A DNA stretch of 64,000 bases, from positions 1-64,000 of the forward strand of contig WNKV01000002.1 of NCBI GenBank assembly GCA_009720755.1, written 5' to 3'. The position numbers were made by a program, and so were the translations under genes. This document shows positions 48,022 through 57,116 of the stretch, in pieces. Under the pieces are notes generated by a model. It saw only the letters and a program-made list of their open reading frames with translations, had not been told where the DNA came from and did no database searches. Position 1 is the first letter of the stretch; every line of letters starts with the position of its first letter. The DNA is from Rhodoplanes serenus (GTDB lineage Bacteria; Pseudomonadota; Alphaproteobacteria; Rhizobiales; Xanthobacteraceae).

Positions 48022-48044
48022 ATCGATGACATCAGCCCATCGAT
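48022..48044. promoter_or_regulatory. Inverted repeat upstream of the second TTT operon
   Basis: ATCGATG (48022-48028) and CATCGAT (48038-48044) form a perfect 7-bp inverted repeat with a 9-nt centre, 20 bp before the receptor gene. It may be an operator or an RNA hairpin near the ribosome-binding site. Confidence 0.4.
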
Positions 48045-48063
48045 GATCAGGGAGAGACTTCGC

Positions 48064-49068
48064 ATGAAACGAACCTTGCTCGCGGCCGCCGCGGCGATCC
48101 TCGCCGTGACCGGCGTCGCCGATGCACAGACCTATCCGTGGAAGCCCGAGCGGCCGATCACCGTCATCGTGCCGTGGGCGGCCGGCGGCTCCACCGACCA
48201 GGTGGTCCGCGTCACCGCTGGCGAGATCGAGAAGGTGCTCGGCCAGAAGCTGGTGGTGATCAACCAGCCGGGCGCCTCCGGCTCGATCGGCACCCGCAAC
48301 GCCATGGAGGCCGCGAAGGACGGCTACACCTGGGCCTCCGGCGCCGCCAAGGACGTCGGCACCTATGCGGTCAGCGGCCTGCTCGACACCAAGGCGGCCG
48401 ACTGGCGCTTCTACCTCTCGGTGATCAACGTCTCGATCCTGAGCGTGAACGCCAACTCGTCCTACAAGACCGCGGCCGACGTGGTGAACGCCATGAAGGC
48501 GAAGCCGGGTCAGATCGCGGTCGCGACCGCCGGCATCAACTCGTCCGGCCATTCGGCGGTCGAGACCTTCACGCGCGCCCTCGGTGTCACCTACAAGCAT
48601 GTCACCTACGACGGCGGCAACCCGGCCGTGAACGCCACGGTGGCGGGCGAGACCGAGATCACCACCCAGCTCGCGGTCGAGCAGGCGTCGATGATCCGCG
48701 CCGGCCGTCTCCGGCCGCTGGCGGTGCTGTCCGACAAGCCGCTGGAGATCGAAGGCTTCGGCACCATTCCGCCGATCACCTCGCAGGTCTCCGGCTACAA
48801 GCCCGACGCCAACTACTTCGGCATCTTCGTGCCGAAGGGCGTGCCCGCCGAGGTGACCCAGACGCTCGACATGATCTGGAAGGACGTGCTGCCGAAATCG
48901 GAGGCGCTCGCCGCCTACGCCAAGCGCAACGGCGCCATCTTCGCTCCCGTCGGCGGCGACGACGGCCTGAAGGCGGCGATGCCGGCCATTCAGACCTATG
49001 GCTGGCTGCTGCACGACGGCGGCAAGTCCAAGGTCTCTCCGGAGACGGTCGGCATTCCGCGTCCGTGA
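48064..49068 (+). CDS. Bug-family TTT receptor (TctC-like), second system
   Basis: The 334-residue protein has a signal peptide (1-21, MKRTLLAAAAAILAVTGVAD) and the Bug start YPWKPERPITVIVPWAAGGSTD, with KDGYTWASG and later PKGVPAEVTQTLDMIW. It is the periplasmic receptor for the TctB/TctA pair that follows. GGGAGA lies before the ATG. Its sequence differs from the receptors at 2996 and 27631, so a third ligand is likely. Confidence 0.93.
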   Translation: MKRTLLAAAAAILAVTGVADAQTYPWKPERPITVIVPWAAGGSTDQVVRVTAGEIEKVLGQKLVVINQPGASGSIGTRNAMEAAKDGYTWASGAAKDVGTYAVSGLLDTKAADWRFYLSVINVSILSVNANSSYKTAADVVNAMKAKPGQIAVATAGINSSGHSAVETFTRALGVTYKHVTYDGGNPAVNATVAGETEITTQLAVEQASMIRAGRLRPLAVLSDKPLEIEGFGTIPPITSQVSGYKPDANYFGIFVPKGVPAEVTQTLDMIWKDVLPKSEALAAYAKRNGAIFAPVGGDDGLKAAMPAIQTYGWLLHDGGKSKVSPETVGIPRP

Positions 49069-49164
49069 TCGACAGAACCGTCCCGCGGCGGTGCGCCGCC
49101 GCGGGATTCCTCGGCACCCGCCATCGGCCCGTGGCTGTGCGGGCGCGCCCGACGAGAGCCTCCC

Positions 49165-49710
49165 ATGAGCGACGATCCCAATCTCCCGCACGCTGCCGCC
49201 GTCGGCGATGACGACCGGCCCTCCGCCATTGCCGATCTTCTCGCCGGTGCCGTCTGGTTCGTGGTCGCCATCGCCATCGCCATCGCGGCGTGGCGGATGG
49301 ATCGGCTGGAACACCTCCAGGTGTCGATCTACAGCGCGCCGGGGCTGGTGCCCGGCATTCTCGGGCTCTCCATCGCGTTCATGGCGCTCCTCTTGATGTC
49401 GCGGGCCATCCGGGGCGGGGCCTTCCGGCAGCTCGGTCTGCCGCGCCTGCGGCTGGCCGACCACTGGCGGCTCGGTCTCACCCTCGTTCTCTGCCTGGTC
49501 TTCTCGGTCGGGCTGATCGGGCGCGGCCTGCCGTTCTGGCTGGCTGCGGCGATGTTCGTCTCGACATTCATCTTCGTGTTTCAGTTCGAGGACCGTCGCG
49601 ACGACGGCACGCTGCTGCGCGGCGGCGCCATCGCGATCGCGAACGGGCTGATCTCGGGGCTCGCCATCCATTACCTGTTCCAGGATCTGTTCCTGGTCCG
49701 CCTGCCTTAG
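49165..49710 (+). CDS. TctB family transporter small membrane subunit, second system
   Basis: The 181-residue protein has a polar N-terminus of about 30 residues and four membrane segments, with IYSAPGLVPGILGLSIAFMA in the first pair, the TctB pattern. It is separated from tctA by only 9 bp. No insertion element interrupts this operon, unlike the first TTT set. Confidence 0.88.
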   Translation: MSDDPNLPHAAAVGDDDRPSAIADLLAGAVWFVVAIAIAIAAWRMDRLEHLQVSIYSAPGLVPGILGLSIAFMALLLMSRAIRGGAFRQLGLPRLRLADHWRLGLTLVLCLVFSVGLIGRGLPFWLAAAMFVSTFIFVFQFEDRRDDGTLLRGGAIAIANGLISGLAIHYLFQDLFLVRLP

Positions 49711-49719
49711 AGGCGCATC

Positions 49720-51258
49720 ATGCTCGACGGCCTCATCGCGTTCGGCCACTCGCTCGCCGGCTTTCTGGCGCCCGAAACCATCGTCTATGCGCTCCTGTCC
49801 TGCTTCATCGGGTTCGTGATCGGCGCGTTGCCGGGGCTCACCGCCACCATGGGGGTCGCCCTGATGACGACCCTGACGATCAAGTTGCAGCCCAGCGAGG
49901 CGCTGCTGATCCTGATCTGCACCTATGTGGGGGCGATCTACGGCGGCAGCCGCAGCGCGATCCTGCTCAACATTCCCGGCACGCCGGCCTCGGCTGCCTC
50001 CTGCCTGGATGGTCATGCGCTCGCCCGCCAGGGGCTCGCCGGCCGCGCCATGGGCATCGCCACCTCGGGCTCGGTGCTCGGCACCTGGATCGGCATGCTG
50101 GCGCTCGCCTTCTTCACGCCGGTGCTGGGCGAGATGGCGCTGAAGTTCGGTGCCTACGAGTTCTTCTGGCTCGCCGTGTTCGGCGTGGTGATCTCCGGCA
50201 ATCTCACCGGCAACGATCCGCTCAAGGGCTGGATGGCGGGCTTCGCCGGCCTGTTCATCGCCACCGTCGGCCAGGACGCGCTGTTCGCCTACGACCGCTA
50301 CACCTTCGGGGTGAAGGACCTGTCGGGCGGCATCTCGCTGGTGCCGGCGCTGGTCGGCGCCTTCGGGCTCGCCGAGATCCTCACCGTGATGAAGGACCGG
50401 CTCGGTCCGGTGACGGTGAACACCTACGACACCGTCATCCCCCGCATCCGCGACGTTCTCCAATATTGGCGCACCGTGATCCGCTCCGGCCTGATCGGCA
50501 CCGGCATCGGCATCGTGCCCGGCGTCGGCGAGGACGTGGCGGCGTGGAGCAGCTACGCGGCGGCGCGCCGCGCCAGCAAGGAAAAGGAGAAGTTCGGCAA
50601 AGGCTCGATCGAGGGCCTGATGGCGGCCGAGACCGGCGACAACGCCTGTGTGCCGGGCGCCGTGATCCCGGTGCTCACGCTGGCGGTGCCGGGCTCGGCG
50701 CCGGCCGCCGTCCTGCTCGCCGCCATGCTGATCCACGGCGTCAATCCGGGTCCGCTGATCATGGTGGAGAACCCGAAGTTCGTCTATGACGTGGTGGCGA
50801 TGATGTTCATCGCGAGCGTCGGCATCCTCATCTACGGCCTGACGCTGACCAAGCTGCTGATCAAGATTCTCCAGTTCCCGCAGGTCTACATCCTGCCGGT
50901 CATCTTCGTCCTGTGTGCGGTCGGCTCCTATGCGATCGCCCAGCGGATGTTCGACGTCTACGTGATGCTCGGCTTCGGCATCGTCGGCTTCGCGCTGCGC
51001 CAGCTCAACTTCCCGATGGCACCGCTGGTGCTCGGCATCGTGCTCGGCGACCTGATGGAGAAGAGCCTGCGGCGCGGCCTGCTGCTCACCGACGGGGATC
51101 TCACGCCCTTCTTCACCCGTCCGATCAGCTTCGTGATGTTCTCGCTGGTGGCCATCACGGTCCTGATGAACATCCGGGCGTTCCAGAACGGCGTCGCCTT
51201 TGTGTGGGCGCGAGCGAACGGGCTGCTCCGTCGCCGCGGGGTCGAGACGGGACAGTGA
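49720..51258 (+). CDS. TctA family transporter large membrane subunit, second system
   Basis: The 512-residue membrane protein has GALPGLTATMGVALMTTLTI, YVGAIYGGSRSAILLNIPGT near residue 70-90, GIVPGVGEDVAAWSSYAAAR and AAETGDNACVPGAVIPVLTL, all at TctA positions. Roughly 11-12 membrane segments are visible. GAGG precedes the ATG. Its stop is 5 bp before the isomerase start, so transport and catabolic genes form one operon. Confidence 0.94.
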   Translation: MLDGLIAFGHSLAGFLAPETIVYALLSCFIGFVIGALPGLTATMGVALMTTLTIKLQPSEALLILICTYVGAIYGGSRSAILLNIPGTPASAASCLDGHALARQGLAGRAMGIATSGSVLGTWIGMLALAFFTPVLGEMALKFGAYEFFWLAVFGVVISGNLTGNDPLKGWMAGFAGLFIATVGQDALFAYDRYTFGVKDLSGGISLVPALVGAFGLAEILTVMKDRLGPVTVNTYDTVIPRIRDVLQYWRTVIRSGLIGTGIGIVPGVGEDVAAWSSYAAARRASKEKEKFGKGSIEGLMAAETGDNACVPGAVIPVLTLAVPGSAPAAVLLAAMLIHGVNPGPLIMVENPKFVYDVVAMMFIASVGILIYGLTLTKLLIKILQFPQVYILPVIFVLCAVGSYAIAQRMFDVYVMLGFGIVGFALRQLNFPMAPLVLGIVLGDLMEKSLRRGLLLTDGDLTPFFTRPISFVMFSLVAITVLMNIRAFQNGVAFVWARANGLLRRRGVETGQ

Positions 51259-51263
51259 TCGCC

Positions 51264-52091
51264 ATGCGCCTCTCGTTGTGCAACGAGGTGATCGCGGGGC
51301 TGCCGTTCGCGGTGCAGTGCGATTTCGCCCGGGCGGTCGGCTACGACGGCGTCGAGCTGGCTCCCTTCACGGTGTCGGACGCGCCGCACCGGATGCCGGC
51401 GGCGGAGCGCGCCGCGCTGCGGCAGGCCGCAGCCGATGCCGGCATCGCCATCACGGGCCTGCACTATCTGATGCGTGCGCCGGCCGGGCTGTCGATCACC
51501 ACGGCCGATCCGGCCGTGCGGGCCGGGAGCCTCGACGTGATGCGGGGCTTGTGCGAGCTGGCTCACGATCTCGGCGCGACCGTGCTGGTGCATGGCTCGC
51601 CCGATCAGCGCCGGCTCGATCCCGGCGCCGAGGTCGAGGGAACGAAGCGCGCCGCCGACGCCTTCGCGGTGGCCGCCGAGGCGGCCGCGGCGGCCGGTGT
51701 CGTCTACTGCATCGAGCCGCTGTCGCCGGCGCAGACCAACTGCATCAACACGGTGGAGCAGGCGGCCGCGATCGTTCGTGCGGTCGGCAGCCCGGCGTTG
51801 CGGACGATGATCGACTGCTCGTCCGCGGCGGTGAGCGAGGCGGAGCCGATCCCCGATCTGATCCGCCGCTGGGTTCCGGCCGGCGTGATCGGCCATGTCC
51901 ACTTCAACGATCCGAACCGGCGCGGGCCGGGCGAGGGGGACCTCCCCGTCGCGCCGATCGTCGCGGCGTTGCGCGAGACCCGCTATTCCGCCGATGCGGC
52001 GATCGAGCCCTTCGTCTACATCCCCGACGGCCCGGCCTGTGCGGCGCGCGCCGTCGGGTTTCTGCGCGGTGTTCTGCAAGCGGCCGGCTGA
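51264..52091 (+). CDS. TIM-barrel sugar phosphate isomerase/epimerase family protein
   Basis: The 275-residue protein is an AP-endonuclease-2-like TIM barrel: LCNEVIAGLPFAVQCDFARAVGYDGVELAPF at the start, HGSPDQRR, CIEPLSPAQTNCINTVEQA and IGHVHFNDPNRRGPGEGDLP with metal-ligand His/Glu/Asp residues. Members isomerise or epimerise sugars, keto acids or cyclitols. The ATG at 51264 was chosen; a GTG at 51255 would overlap the tctA stop. It is the first of two paralogous barrels after the transporter. Confidence 0.88.
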   Translation: MRLSLCNEVIAGLPFAVQCDFARAVGYDGVELAPFTVSDAPHRMPAAERAALRQAAADAGIAITGLHYLMRAPAGLSITTADPAVRAGSLDVMRGLCELAHDLGATVLVHGSPDQRRLDPGAEVEGTKRAADAFAVAAEAAAAAGVVYCIEPLSPAQTNCINTVEQAAAIVRAVGSPALRTMIDCSSAAVSEAEPIPDLIRRWVPAGVIGHVHFNDPNRRGPGEGDLPVAPIVAALRETRYSADAAIEPFVYIPDGPACAARAVGFLRGVLQAAG

Positions 52092-52141
52092 GGCGCCGCC
52101 GCAGCCGGCGACCCGCCGCCCTCGTTCAGTCAGGATCAGCG

Positions 52142-52966
52142 ATGCCCAACCAAGGTCTGTCCGTCAATCTCGCCACGGTGCGCCAGCAGTGGAACCTGGG
52201 CGAGGCGGTCGCCGCCTGCGCCCGCCATGGCATCCGCGCCGTCGATCCGTGGCGCGACCAAGTGGCCAGCTTCGGCCTCGCCGACTCCGCCAAGGTCATC
52301 CGCGACCATGGCATGACGGTCACCGGCTATTGCCGCGGCGGCATGTTCCCGTCGGCCGATCGGGACGGGCGGCGCGCCGCCATCGACGACAATCGCCGCG
52401 CCCTCGACGAGGCCGCCACGCTGGGTGCCCAGTGCCTGGTGCTGGTGGTGGGCGGCCTGCCGCCCGGCTCGCGCGACATCGCCGGCGCCCGCGAGATGGT
52501 GGCCGAGGGCATGGCGGCGGTGCTGCCGCACGCCCGCGCCGTCGGGGTGCCGCTCGCCATCGAGCCGCTGCACCCGATGTATGCGGGCGATCGCGCCTGC
52601 GTGAACACGCTCGGCCAGGCGCTCGATCTCTGCGATCGGCTCGGCCCCGACGTGGGTGTCGCCATCGACGCCTACCACGTCTGGTGGGACCCCGATCTCG
52701 CCGCCCAGATCGCCCGGGCCGGCCGCGACAAGCGCATTCTCGCCTATCACATCTGCGACTGGCTGGTGCCGACCCGCGATCTCCTGCTCGATCGCGGCAT
52801 GATGGGTGACGGCGTCATCGACCTGCCGGCTATCGGCCAGATGATCGAGAACGCCGGCTATGCCGGCTTCCACGAGGTCGAGATCTTCTCGGCCGAGAAC
52901 TGGTGGAAGCGGCCCGGCGACGAGGTGCTGGCGACCTGCCTGGAGCGCTTCGCCACCGTCTGCTGA
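52142..52966 (+). CDS. TIM-barrel sugar phosphate isomerase/epimerase family protein, second paralogue
   Basis: The 274-residue barrel has HGIRAVDPWRDQV near the start, LAIEPLHPMYAGDRACVNTLGQALDLCD, VAIDAYHVWWDP and YHICDWLVPT with GFHEVEIFS at the end. The metal ligands (Glu, Asp, His, Glu) are present. It is clearly related in fold, but not closely in sequence, to the gene at 51264. Two such enzymes with a TTT importer suggest a short isomerisation route for a carboxylated sugar or cyclitol (inference). Confidence 0.88.
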   Translation: MPNQGLSVNLATVRQQWNLGEAVAACARHGIRAVDPWRDQVASFGLADSAKVIRDHGMTVTGYCRGGMFPSADRDGRRAAIDDNRRALDEAATLGAQCLVLVVGGLPPGSRDIAGAREMVAEGMAAVLPHARAVGVPLAIEPLHPMYAGDRACVNTLGQALDLCDRLGPDVGVAIDAYHVWWDPDLAAQIARAGRDKRILAYHICDWLVPTRDLLLDRGMMGDGVIDLPAIGQMIENAGYAGFHEVEIFSAENWWKRPGDEVLATCLERFATVC

Positions 52967-53291
52967 GCCGGCGGCGCGACATCCACCATCGGCGCGAACC
53001 AGCGCCGCCGCGATGCGTTCACCCGGCAGGCGCCGATCGCGCCGGCGCAGGCCGGACGTGACCGGCGCATCCGGCGCGCCCGCGGGGGCGCAGCCTGTTC
53101 GAGCGAACAGCGACGGTGAGGGTGAGCGGGCACCGCGAGCGGGGCTCGCGCCAACTCGCGCGCCGTCGGCCGGTACCGTCCGGTGCCGTCGGTGCCGGCC
53201 CGTTCCGGCCGCCACGGCGGATCGATCGACGGGCGTTCGGCCGGTGAGCCCCCGCGGACCCGCGTCTCCCCCGAAACAGGAGACGGAACCC
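52967..53291. other. 325-bp gap upstream of the PfpI-like gene
   Basis: I see no gene, palindrome array or clear promoter here. Sequence is very GC-rich and codes for nothing credible on either strand. Confidence 0.45.
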
Positions 53292-53858
53292 ATGGCGAAC
53301 ACGCTGAAAGGCTGCAAGGTGGCGGTGCTGGCCACCGATGGATTCGAGCAGGTGGAGCTGACCGAGCCGGTGAAGGCGTTGCGCGAGAGCGGCGCCGAGG
53401 TCCAGGTGGTATCCCCCAAGGCGGGCCGCATCCAGGGCTACAACCATCACGACAAGGCCGACACGGTGGCGGTCGATCGCACGTTGGACGAGGCGCGGCC
53501 GGACGACTACGCGGCCCTGCTGCTGCCCGGCGGCGTGATCAACCCGGATGCGCTGCGGCTGGAGCCGAAGGCGGTCGACTTCGTGCGTCACTTCGGCAAG
53601 ACCGGCAAGCCGGTCGCCGCGATCTGCCACGGCCCCTGGATGCTGATCGATTCGGGCATCGCCAAGGGGCGGACGGTGACGTCCTGGCCGTCGTTGCAGA
53701 CCGATCTGCGCAACGCCGGCGCGAAATGGGTCGACCAGGAGGTGGTGGTCGATCAAGGACTCGTCACCTCGCGCAAGCCGCAGGACATCCCGGCCTTCAA
53801 CCGCAAGATGATCGAGGAGTTCGGCGAAGGCCGCCACGCGCGCACCGCGGCTGAGTGA
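53292..53858 (+). CDS. DJ-1/PfpI family protein (YhbO/YajL type)
   Basis: The 188-residue protein has the PfpI fold: VAVLATDGFEQVELTEPVKAL with the conserved Glu, YAALLLPGGVINPD, and the nucleophile elbow AAICHGPWMLI with Cys and His. Relatives are proteases, glyoxalases or deglycases induced by stress; the labels remain debated. AGGAGACGG lies before the ATG. It stands apart from both neighbouring operons, with no clear functional link. Confidence 0.92.
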   Translation: MANTLKGCKVAVLATDGFEQVELTEPVKALRESGAEVQVVSPKAGRIQGYNHHDKADTVAVDRTLDEARPDDYAALLLPGGVINPDALRLEPKAVDFVRHFGKTGKPVAAICHGPWMLIDSGIAKGRTVTSWPSLQTDLRNAGAKWVDQEVVVDQGLVTSRKPQDIPAFNRKMIEEFGEGRHARTAAE

Positions 53859-54059
53859 GGCGCCACCTTCATAATCCTGCCCCGATCCGGTGGTAAGTGC
53901 ACTGCATCAATCGAACCCAAGACGGTCGCGGCGGCCCGGTCTCCGGGCCGCCGTCGTCGTCTCCGTAACCACCATGACGTGTGCCGGCCGCTTGCCTCGC
54001 GGCGGGTCGGTCTCGCGTTCCTGAAGACCGCAATACGAGTCCGAGTTCCGATCTCCCCC

Positions 54060-55196
54060 ATGTCCGTTCGTCCTTCCGTCTCCGATCGCGCGCTGGTGCC
54101 GACGCACGCGCGCCGGCCGCAATCGTCCGTCCCTCGCTTCACCTACCGGCGGGCCTGGCACGCCGCCCGCGATCTCTCCCGCCGTGCCGTGCCGGATGGG
54201 CCCGGACGCCGGCGCTCCTGGCTGTTCCTCGTCTCGATCGGTATCCCGTTCGCGGCCGGCACGCTGATCGGTGATCCGCGCGGCGCCGTCATGGGCGCGC
54301 TGGTCGGCATGATGTGCGGCTTCGCCGACGAGGACGAACGCGGCCTCGGCGCGCGGCTGCTGATTCTCGCCCAGATCGCGCTGGGCATGCTGGTCGGCAC
54401 CACCATCGGCACCCATCTGCGCGGCTATGCCGATCCGTTCTGGCTGGTGTTCGGCATGGCGCTGTTCTTCGCCGGCTGGCTCACCGAGTTCGGCAAGGGG
54501 CCGCATCTGGCGGCCCGCTACGCCGCGATCTCGCTCGGCCTGTCGGCCGGCTTCCCGGATGTCGAGCCGCACCACCATCTCTATGCGGCGCTCGCCGTCG
54601 TGGTGGCCGGCGTGGTGCGCACCGTCGATCATCTGTGGCACGGCGCCATGCCGATGCCGCACGGCTTCGTGCCGCCGCGGCTGGAGCGCCGCGTCGAGTG
54701 GCTGCGCTTCGCCGTCGCCTATGCGCTGGTCGGCGCCCTCGGCCTATGGATCGGCATCGCGCTCGGCATGACGCGCGCCATCTGGATCACCATCGCGCCG
54801 CTCGTCGTGATGCAGCCGGGAGCCGAGATCACCTATCGGCGGATCGTCGAGTTCATGTTCGGCACCACCATCGGGGTGGTGGTCGCCTGGGTGCTCATCC
54901 ACTCGCTGCCGTCGGCGCCGCTGGTGGTGATCGCCATCGCCATCGCGCCCACCATCCCGCTGTTCTTCCCGCATCGGTTCTGGTTGCAGACCGCGCTGAT
55001 CGCCGTGATGCTGCTGATCGCCTTCCGGCTGGCGCTGCCCGATCCGCGCTCGGTGACGGCGCTGATCGTCGAGCGGCTGGAGGACATCATGCTGGGCTGC
55101 GGCCTGGCGCTGGTCGGCGCCGTGATGGCGTTCGGCCGGGCCGGCTGGGAGTCGTTCCGCGAGACCATCGCGGACGCCAATGTCGACGCCCGCTGA
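54060..55196 (+). CDS. FUSC-like inner membrane protein
   Basis: The 378-residue protein has a basic N-terminus of about 50 residues and two halves of membrane segments: one from FLVSIGIPFAAGTLIGDPRG to about residue 190, the second from FAVAYALVGALGLWIGIALG to the end. The pattern matches half of the fusaric-acid-resistance/aromatic-acid exporter (AaeB-like) family, without the large cytoplasmic domain. Export of a toxic acid is a reasonable guess. It is convergent with the ABC operon beginning at 59971. Confidence 0.8.
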   Translation: MSVRPSVSDRALVPTHARRPQSSVPRFTYRRAWHAARDLSRRAVPDGPGRRRSWLFLVSIGIPFAAGTLIGDPRGAVMGALVGMMCGFADEDERGLGARLLILAQIALGMLVGTTIGTHLRGYADPFWLVFGMALFFAGWLTEFGKGPHLAARYAAISLGLSAGFPDVEPHHHLYAALAVVVAGVVRTVDHLWHGAMPMPHGFVPPRLERRVEWLRFAVAYALVGALGLWIGIALGMTRAIWITIAPLVVMQPGAEITYRRIVEFMFGTTIGVVVAWVLIHSLPSAPLVVIAIAIAPTIPLFFPHRFWLQTALIAVMLLIAFRLALPDPRSVTALIVERLEDIMLGCGLALVGAVMAFGRAGWESFRETIADANVDAR

Positions 55197-55214
55197 TCGA
55201 CTGCTCGGCGGGCC

Positions 55215-55988
55215 TCAGTGCCCGCCGAAGAAGCCCAGCCGGGCATAGACCCGGCGGGCATACTGCGCGAACGCATCGGTGGTCTTGACGTCGAAGGCGC
55301 GCGGCTGCGGCAGTTCGATCGGGAAGAACTCCGCCATGCGGGCCGGCCGCGCCGTCAGCACGGCGCAGTGGGTGCCGAGAAAGATCGCCTCGCCGATGTC
55401 GTGGGTGACGAACACGATGGTTTTGCGGCTTTGCCGCCAGATGCGTTGCAGCTCGAGCTGCATCTGCTCGCGCGTGATGGCGTCCAGCGCCCCGAACGGC
55501 TCGTCGGCGAGGATCAGCTTGGGATCGTGGACGAGGGCGCGGGCGATGGCGCAGCGCTGCTGCATGCCGCCCGAGAGCTGCTGCGGATACTTGTCCTCGT
55601 AGCCGGCGAGGCCGACCATGGCGAGGAGGTCGCGGGCGCGCTCGCGGCTCGCCCGGCGCGGCAGGCCGATGATCTCGGCCGGCAGCATCACGTTATCGAG
55701 CACGGTGCGCCACTTGAGCAGCAGCGCTTGCTGGAAGATCATGCCGACGTCGCGCCCCGGATCGAAGCGCGTGGTGCTGTTGCCGATCTGGACGATGCCG
55801 CTCTCGTGGCCGTGCAGGCCAGCCAGGATCTTCAGTACCGTCGACTTGCCGCAGCCGGACGGGCCGACCAGCGACACCAGCTCGCCCTCCGCCACCTCCA
55901 TGGTGACGTCCGAGACGGCGAGATGGGCGGTGCGGCCGCGGCCATAGACCTTGCGGACGTTCTTCAGCGTGATGAACGGCTCGCTCAT
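55215..55988 (-). CDS. NitT/TauT-type ABC transporter ATP-binding protein, TetR cluster
   Basis: The 257-residue ATPase has Walker A GPSGCGKST, FQQALLLKWRTV, LSGGMQQRCAIARALVHDP and Walker B LILADEPFGALDAIT, with the H-loop THDIGEA. Its ATG overlaps the DapA-like stop as ATGA. It is the last gene of the 59971-55215 operon and pairs with the permease at 59057. The binding protein is encoded separately at 61304. Confidence 0.94.
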   Translation of the reverse strand: MSEPFITLKNVRKVYGRGRTAHLAVSDVTMEVAEGELVSLVGPSGCGKSTVLKILAGLHGHESGIVQIGNSTTRFDPGRDVGMIFQQALLLKWRTVLDNVMLPAEIIGLPRRASRERARDLLAMVGLAGYEDKYPQQLSGGMQQRCAIARALVHDPKLILADEPFGALDAITREQMQLELQRIWRQSRKTIVFVTHDIGEAIFLGTHCAVLTARPARMAEFFPIELPQPRAFDVKTTDAFAQYARRVYARLGFFGGH

Positions 55989-57046
55989 GCCAGCCACCGC
56001 TCCAGGTTGGCGCGCACGAAGGCGTCGTCGGACAGATCGGCGTGCTCGCGCAGCACGCGGTCGATGGCTTCGGCCTGGCCCGGTCCGAGCCCTTCGCCCG
56101 GGTCCAGGCACCAGGTGCCGGCCAGCAGGCCCTGGCGGCGCAGCACCTCGTGGCAGCCGGCGATGCAGCCGTGGAACGCATTGGCGACGTCGAAGAAGGC
56201 GGCGTTGCAGTCGGTGACGCGCGCGTCGAGGGCGAGCAGATCGGCCTCGACGATGCCGGCGGCGCGGGCCGCCCGGCAGCGCTCGAACAGCGCCACGGCG
56301 CTCGCAGTCCACACCGACCAGTGGCCGAGCAGGCCGCCCTTGATGGTGGCCCGCACGGTGCGGCCGCCGATCCGCACGTCGAACGGCAGCACCAGGTCGA
56401 GCACGATGTGATCGTCGTTGCCGGTGTAGAGGGTGACGCGGTCGAGCGCGTCGGCCTCGGCGACGCCACGGATCACGTCCAGCGTGCGATAGCGGTCGAA
56501 CGGCGCCATCTTGATGGCGACGACATTGTCGATGGCGGCGAAGCGCCGCCAGAAGTCGGCGGAGAGCCGCAGGCCGCCGACCGCCACCTGGAGATAGAAG
56601 CCGACCAGCGGGATCTCGGCCGCCACCGCCTCGCAGTGGGCGACGATCGCGTCCTCGTCGCGCCCCTTCAGAGCCGCGAGACTCAGCAGACCAGCATGAT
56701 AGCCGAGCGCCACCGCGGTGCGTGCCTCGGCGACCGCCTGGGCGGTGTCGCCGGCGAGCCCCGCGATCATCACCAGCGGGCGCGACGTCCATGCCCGTGC
56801 CGTCTCGGCGGCGAGCCGCAGCACTGGCTCGTAGAGCCCGACGTCCCGGATGGCGAACTGGGTCGTGTGGACCCCGACCGCGAGCCCGCCGGCGCCGGCA
56901 TCGACATAGTAGCGGGTGAGGGCGCGCTGGCGGCGGGTGTCCAGCGTGCGCGCCTCCGTCAGCGCCAGCGGATGCGCCGGAATGACGGTGCCCTCCGCCA
57001 GGAGACGGAGGACGTCGGGGTCGAGCCGAGACCGATGCAGGCCCAT
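55985..57046 (-). CDS. DapA-like (dihydrodipicolinate synthase family) aldolase/lyase
   Basis: The 353-residue barrel has the family pattern: GLAVGVHTTQFA, VGFYLQVAVGG with Tyr151 and VVAIKMAPFDRYRTLDV with the Schiff-base Lys179, then a GGLLGHWSVWTA region. N-acetylneuraminate-lyase superfamily enzymes join or split pyruvate-type substrates through that lysine. It is about 55 residues longer than DapA. The setting, with an ABC transporter, an NAD-epimerase and a GNAT gene, argues for catabolism of an imported compound rather than lysine synthesis. Substrate unknown. Confidence 0.87.
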   Translation of the reverse strand: MGLHRSRLDPDVLRLLAEGTVIPAHPLALTEARTLDTRRQRALTRYYVDAGAGGLAVGVHTTQFAIRDVGLYEPVLRLAAETARAWTSRPLVMIAGLAGDTAQAVAEARTAVALGYHAGLLSLAALKGRDEDAIVAHCEAVAAEIPLVGFYLQVAVGGLRLSADFWRRFAAIDNVVAIKMAPFDRYRTLDVIRGVAEADALDRVTLYTGNDDHIVLDLVLPFDVRIGGRTVRATIKGGLLGHWSVWTASAVALFERCRAARAAGIVEADLLALDARVTDCNAAFFDVANAFHGCIAGCHEVLRRQGLLAGTWCLDPGEGLGPGQAEAIDRVLREHADLSDDAFVRANLERWLA

Positions 57047-57116
57047 GGTGTGCTTCTCGTTCCTCGTGTCGGCGGGGCCGCTGCGGCGCCGTGGCGCCGC
57101 CGCTGCGGCGTTCCGC

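Noticed and set aside
55985-57046. Housekeeping dapA
   Set aside because: The protein is about 55 residues longer than DapA, and the gene sits in a TetR-controlled transporter operon rather than a lysine context.
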